Notes under the pieces: generated by a model | Seen by the model: only the letters and a program-made list of their open reading frames with translations | Database searches by the model: none | Told to the model about the DNA's origin: nothing | Assembly (NCBI GenBank): GCA_015499995.1 | Contig: JADNRV010000036.1 | Location: 124,001 to 188,000 of the forward strand | From: Flammula alnicola | Taxonomy: Eukaryota; Basidiomycota; Agaricomycetes; Agaricales; Strophariaceae | DNA: 64,000 nucleotides | Direction of reading: 5' to 3' | Program-made: the position numbers and the translations under genes | Shown here: in pieces, positions 59,978 through 64,000 of the stretch | Layout: every line of letters begins with the position of its first letter | Numbering within the stretch: the stretch's first letter is position 1

Positions 59978-62188
59978 GGCAGGAGATTGTGGTGGTGGTA
60001 AGGAGGAGAGTTATTCTGCGCTCGTGACTCCTCTCTTTTATTTTTAGTAAATTTTACAGCCACCGTGTTTCCCGTTTCCCAACTACATCCTTTGCTTTAT
60101 TTTGGCTGCACCGTTTATGCTGTTGGACAGGGCTATGTTTATTGTATAGCTTTACTGCTAGGCTTCTGCATGGGCTTGACAGCACCCAATCCTAAGCAGT
60201 GCGACATTTTTCGATGGAGAAGAATTGGGAGCGGAAGGTCTACTCGGACAGGGGCTAGACCCAATCCACACAGCTCAACATTTTCCGACAGAGAGGGGTT
60301 TCTCAACGCTGATAGGATGCAATGAATGCTGGGAGTTTGAAGGATGCAGGTAAGAACTATTTTCATTTTCGGCGATATTCACGCTCTGCAAAGCTCTGCG
60401 AGTTCTCACCTTCTCGTCACATCAAATGGCATATACCTCTATGTAGGCTTCTACTTAGAACATGAAGCTTCATTGTGATACGATGGAGGGCTATCGTGGT
60501 TCTATGAGCTAGGCGGTGACCTTACCCTTCGCACGAGCCCAACGCAGAATGCACTTGTGACGAGTGCGCAGCCATCGTGGTGAGTATTTTTATGACTTGG
60601 AAGCTATTTTCGTTGACCACTCATATCGTACGCTTGTAAGAAGCAATAGGCTGAGCATAATGTGGGGTTCGCCACGCCCCCACCTGCGGACCGTTGCAAG
60701 CAAATACTCTTACAAATTGAGTACTAGAAGCATTTTCGTTGAGTACTATCTTATCGCTCATTTTGAGATAATGCACATACCCAGCGCATATCCAACCTAC
60801 GGGGTTCGAACTTCGAATGCAAGCTTATGCCAGATGCGACTGTAAACATGGCGAGTATCAGGAAATCAAAGTCTCTCGTAGCCCTCGTAGGTGACGCCTG
60901 TGAAGGACTCGATGCTTAGGCATTCGAGTTGTGAGGTTTGCCATGCCCCTTACGCCTGTGATTGCACGGAGAATGAATCCACGGTGACAGTCTCCTTGCA
61001 AAACAAGAACAAAAGAGTTTGTGGGTATTGTTGCATGCATGCCATCTCTTCAGATACTCAAAGATGATGCGCACAGGTTCACGGTAATCCTCTTTGTCCC
61101 ATAAGCGCCCAGTGCTTTCAAGTTTCCACCTGCTCGCATCCTAGGCGGCAAGATTCTCGTATTCCGACTAAAACCACTCCTTGCAATTCTCTTACGGCTA
61201 GGCGCCCAAGATCACTTCTTTACGGGCGCTGGAGACGGACCTCTGTGATCTCGTAACCGATATTCACTATTCTTCGATGAGCGGCTGTGTGATCGGTCTC
61301 CCCCAACGATCCCTTAAATAAATCCACGTCCTCAAGACACGTTATTGGCTCGATATCCCATCTCAATGGAAAAGCTACGATCCATCAATCTAGTCTTGCT
61401 GCCGTCCTGTTAAAAGATATTTTTGAGAATGATACTAGGTGCCTTCTTCACTTCGTAATCGATTCTCACCTAGTTGTACGTATAGTTCCAACACATTCAC
61501 AAATTTCAGACTTCCTTCAAATTCATGAAACATTTGTGTGTGTTCACAGGTTGGTCGATGTCCCTTCTTCAATCTTACCATCTCTTCTTCGAACAAAGGC
61601 TGCCCCAGGTTTCCAGGGCGTATATTGCTGTTTTCTATCTGATCACTTCTATCTTCAAGCACGTTTCGACTCAGATGGCAATTGCTCCCCATGTCATGCC
61701 GGCCGACTTGCCGTACCCAGAAGATATACGCCATTTCTGCATAACTTCAAGGCGGTGACTTCGCTGAACTTTTCAGTGCTTTGGAACATATTCCTCTTCT
61801 CGGAGGCAAATACACCCCCCTATAAGGAAAAAGAAAGTTCTTTCCACAGATCTAGAAAACCCAAGCACAGCCTTGGCATATTGACGAGCGTGATTGTGTA
61901 ATATCTATATTCTTCCGTCCCACAGCAGTGTCCGCCCTTATTCCCAACCATGCCTGCTTAGGTTTCCTCTTAAAAATGCCTGGAGTCTCACAAGTTGGAA
62001 CTCGTCCAGCCTCAAGAAGTTGAAGACTGGGCGCCAAATGTTTCGCTAACATTGCCAAACACAGAAAGTTCTGTCGCCCTTGTGCCAACTTGGTTTCGAG
62101 CGACCCGTCTCTTTCTGCTCTCCTGGAAGTCACATAAAGTCAAGTTCTCTCAACAACGCCCACGTCGCGTACTGTACATCGATACAAG
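59978..62188. other. Divergent intergenic region, 2.2 kb, no gene recognised
   Basis: Between the starts of the arginine gene (-) and calcineurin A (+). Several 60-120 residue frames occur (for example 60564-60845 and 61536-61901, plus strand) but none has family features or joins by splicing. Two similar stretches near 60584-60620 and 60720-60755 share 'TTTTCGTTGA' wording and may be a diverged direct repeat. Confidence 0.4.
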
Positions 62189-64000
62189 ATGTCAACAAAC
62201 CACAGGCGCAATCAGTCCGGGTCCGTCTCTCACACACAGACAGGCCAGAACATCTATCAAAACCCGACGCACAATCCAGCCCAGCAACCCCCACGAAGTC
62301 CCCATACGGATCTCGACTTGCGAGCACGACCAGTTCCCCAGGTATGTTCACTTGACCGATATATGTCTCACACCATGCTGATCGATTGCGCGGTACATGT
62401 AGGTTCCACCACCTGCTTCACACAGACCCAGCGATGAAGACTTCTACATGATGGACGGACATGAGCGGAAAGTCAACCATGAATACCTGAAAACCCATTT
62501 CATACGCGAAGGACGGCTGAAGGAGTCACAAGCCCTGTATATCCTCGAGCAGGCCACCAACATCTTTTCAAGAGAACCCAACATGGTTCCTCTAAGGAGT
62601 CCTGTAACCAGTCTGTCGCTCTCTCTTTCATTCCTTGCCTGACCCAATGACGACGTCCGCTCAGTTTGTGGGGATATTCATGGGCAATATGTGCGATCTC
62701 TGTTCAACCTCGTCTTATAGCCTATGACTAATCGTGACAATTCGCAGTACGACCTGATGAAGATGTTCGAAGTGGGCGGTTCTTTGCAAGATAGCTTGTA
62801 TCTCTTCCTGGGAGACTATGTGGATCGAGGGGATTTTGGAATCGAGGTAGGTCGACCGTTTTGCTCGTACACTTCTACCTTACTCAATCCGTCGCCAGTG
62901 TCTGCTATATCTATACGCTCTCAAAATCCAGAGCCCCGGTCGGATAGTTCTCTTACGAGGCAACCATGAATGCCGACATCTGACGGAATACTTCACGTTC
63001 AAACGCGAATGTTAGTACCCACGTTCCTCTCCTTCAATGTCGTCATACTTAACTCCACTTCTCCTTCAACTCTCCTCATGTCCATAATACTTTTCTTTTT
63101 TCTAGGTTTACACAAATATTCAGAAAATGTCTATGAAGCCTGCCTCCGTTCGTTCTGTGCCCTCCCAATCGCGGCATTGGTAGATGGCAAGTTCTTCTGC
63201 GTGCACGGGGGAATTTCGCCGCAGCTGTTCACTCTCAATGATTTGGCTTCTGTGCGTCTATTTGCTCCTTCCAGTTTCTCCATAATCCGATGCCTAGTGC
63301 AGATTAACAGGTTTCAAGAACCTGGCTCTCATGGCATGCTATGCGATCTCCTTTGGTCCGATCCAATCTCAAACTTTGGGCACGAGAGCGAGCCAAGCGC
63401 CACTGGGCCAGCGTTGGATCGTGGAACGACATTCACGCATAACGGAACGCGTGGATGCTCGTTCTTCTACACGTAAGACATTTTCTGGAGACTGCTTTGA
63501 CAAGAAATTAATCTTTCGTCTGCTTAGATATGACGCTGTATGTCAGTTCCTCGATAGGAATGGGCTGCTTACCCTTATTCGCGGACATGAAGCACAAGAT
63601 GCTGGGTCCGTCGTTCCTTATGTTATTATGCAAAGACTAATGCCTTGCATCTATTTAGATATACCATGTACCGCAAGACCCCCAAACGCAACTTCCCGTC
63701 AGTCATCACCATTTTCTCCGCTCCGAACTATCTCGACGTGTACCACAACCGCGGTGCCATCCTCAAATACGCGAACAAGAACATCACGATCAGGCAGTAC
63801 AATTCGACGTCCCACCCCTACTGGCTGCCCAATTTCATGGACGCCTTCACGTGGAGTTTGCCGTTCGTAGGGCAGAAAAGTAAGTTTTAGGTATTGTGAT
63901 AGGGTTTATACTATGAATATATCGACTGATGCGCTATCGGAAGTCACGGAGATGCTTCTCGCCATTTTGAGTATATGCAGCCAAGAAGAGCTTGTCGAGT
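62189..64000 (+). CDS. cna1: Calcineurin A, catalytic subunit of protein phosphatase 2B (3' end beyond window)
   Basis: Calcium/calmodulin-dependent Ser/Thr phosphatase acting on transcription factors in stress, growth and mating responses. Exons: 62189-62341, 62403-62610, 62665-62690, 62748-62846, 62899-63010, 63106-63251, 63303-63472, 63528-63605, 63659-63879, 63944 to the window end. All phases agree. PPP motifs: [118 protein letters not shown]. Metal ligands are all present. After the catalytic core, [26 protein letters not shown] starts the calcineurin B-binding helix; calmodulin-binding and autoinhibitory parts lie outside. The 50-residue N-terminus is Gln/Asn/Thr-rich and disordered. 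No frame damage. Confidence 0.93.

Overview
The window looks like nuclear DNA of a mushroom-forming basidiomycete (Agaricomycetes, probably Agaricales). Almost every gene is split by 40-70 nt GT-AG introns. Several products belong to families I know mainly from agarics: Psathyrella velutina-type beta-propeller lectins, an HNH_2 nuclease family, two agaric F-box families, a multipass membrane family of unknown role, and a lipopeptide mating-pheromone precursor. No rRNA, tRNA, CRISPR array, prophage or intact transposon was recognised. Exon joins were worked out by hand from splice signals, codon phase and remembered family patterns; no alignment was run.

Layout. 1.4-5.1 kb: C2H2 zinc-finger gene (+). 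6.5-7.6 kb: F-box gene (-). 8.4-9.5 kb: multipass membrane protein (-). 10.7-12.0 kb: HNH nuclease (+). 12.4-13.6 kb: flavin-fold (PPOX-like) protein with a C-terminal membrane anchor (-). 13.6-17.1 kb: gene-poor, with a possible decayed membrane-protein gene. 17.1-18.6 kb: two-finger C2H2 regulator (-). 19.4-24.2 kb: complete Dicer (-). 25.4-34.4 kb: two inverted lectin paralogues (one frame-broken, one intact) flanking a GDSL/CE16 esterase and a GGA-type VHS-GAT adaptor, plus a decayed fragment of the gene at 36.1-38.2 kb. 38.8-41.1 kb: two small secreted proteins (-). 42.0-43.5 kb: Bem46-type alpha/beta hydrolase (-). 44.2-44.9 kb: Ubc13 (-). 46.4-46.6 kb: a 54-residue pheromone precursor carrying two tandem pheromone modules (-). 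47.2-49.0 kb: second F-box protein (-). 49.4-56.0 kb: very large RING-H2 protein (+). 56.7-60.0 kb: bifunctional arginine gene (ARG5,6 type, -). 62.2 kb to the end: calcineurin A (+), cut by the window edge.

The genes do not form one pathway; it is ordinary agaric gene order with lineage-specific insertions. Themes are RNA silencing (Dicer), ubiquitin (Ubc13, RING-H2, two F-box proteins), membrane traffic (GGA), calcium signalling (calcineurin) and secreted or defensive proteins (lectins, esterase, small secreted proteins). The most unusual item is the duplicated-module pheromone precursor. No STE3 receptor was seen, so it appears to lie outside a classical receptor/pheromone pair.

Caveat on quality: six conserved genes need about 13 one-base corrections to keep their family frame, often at short homopolymers, and three fall in one arginine-biosynthesis gene. 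This looks more like consensus error than mass pseudogenisation.
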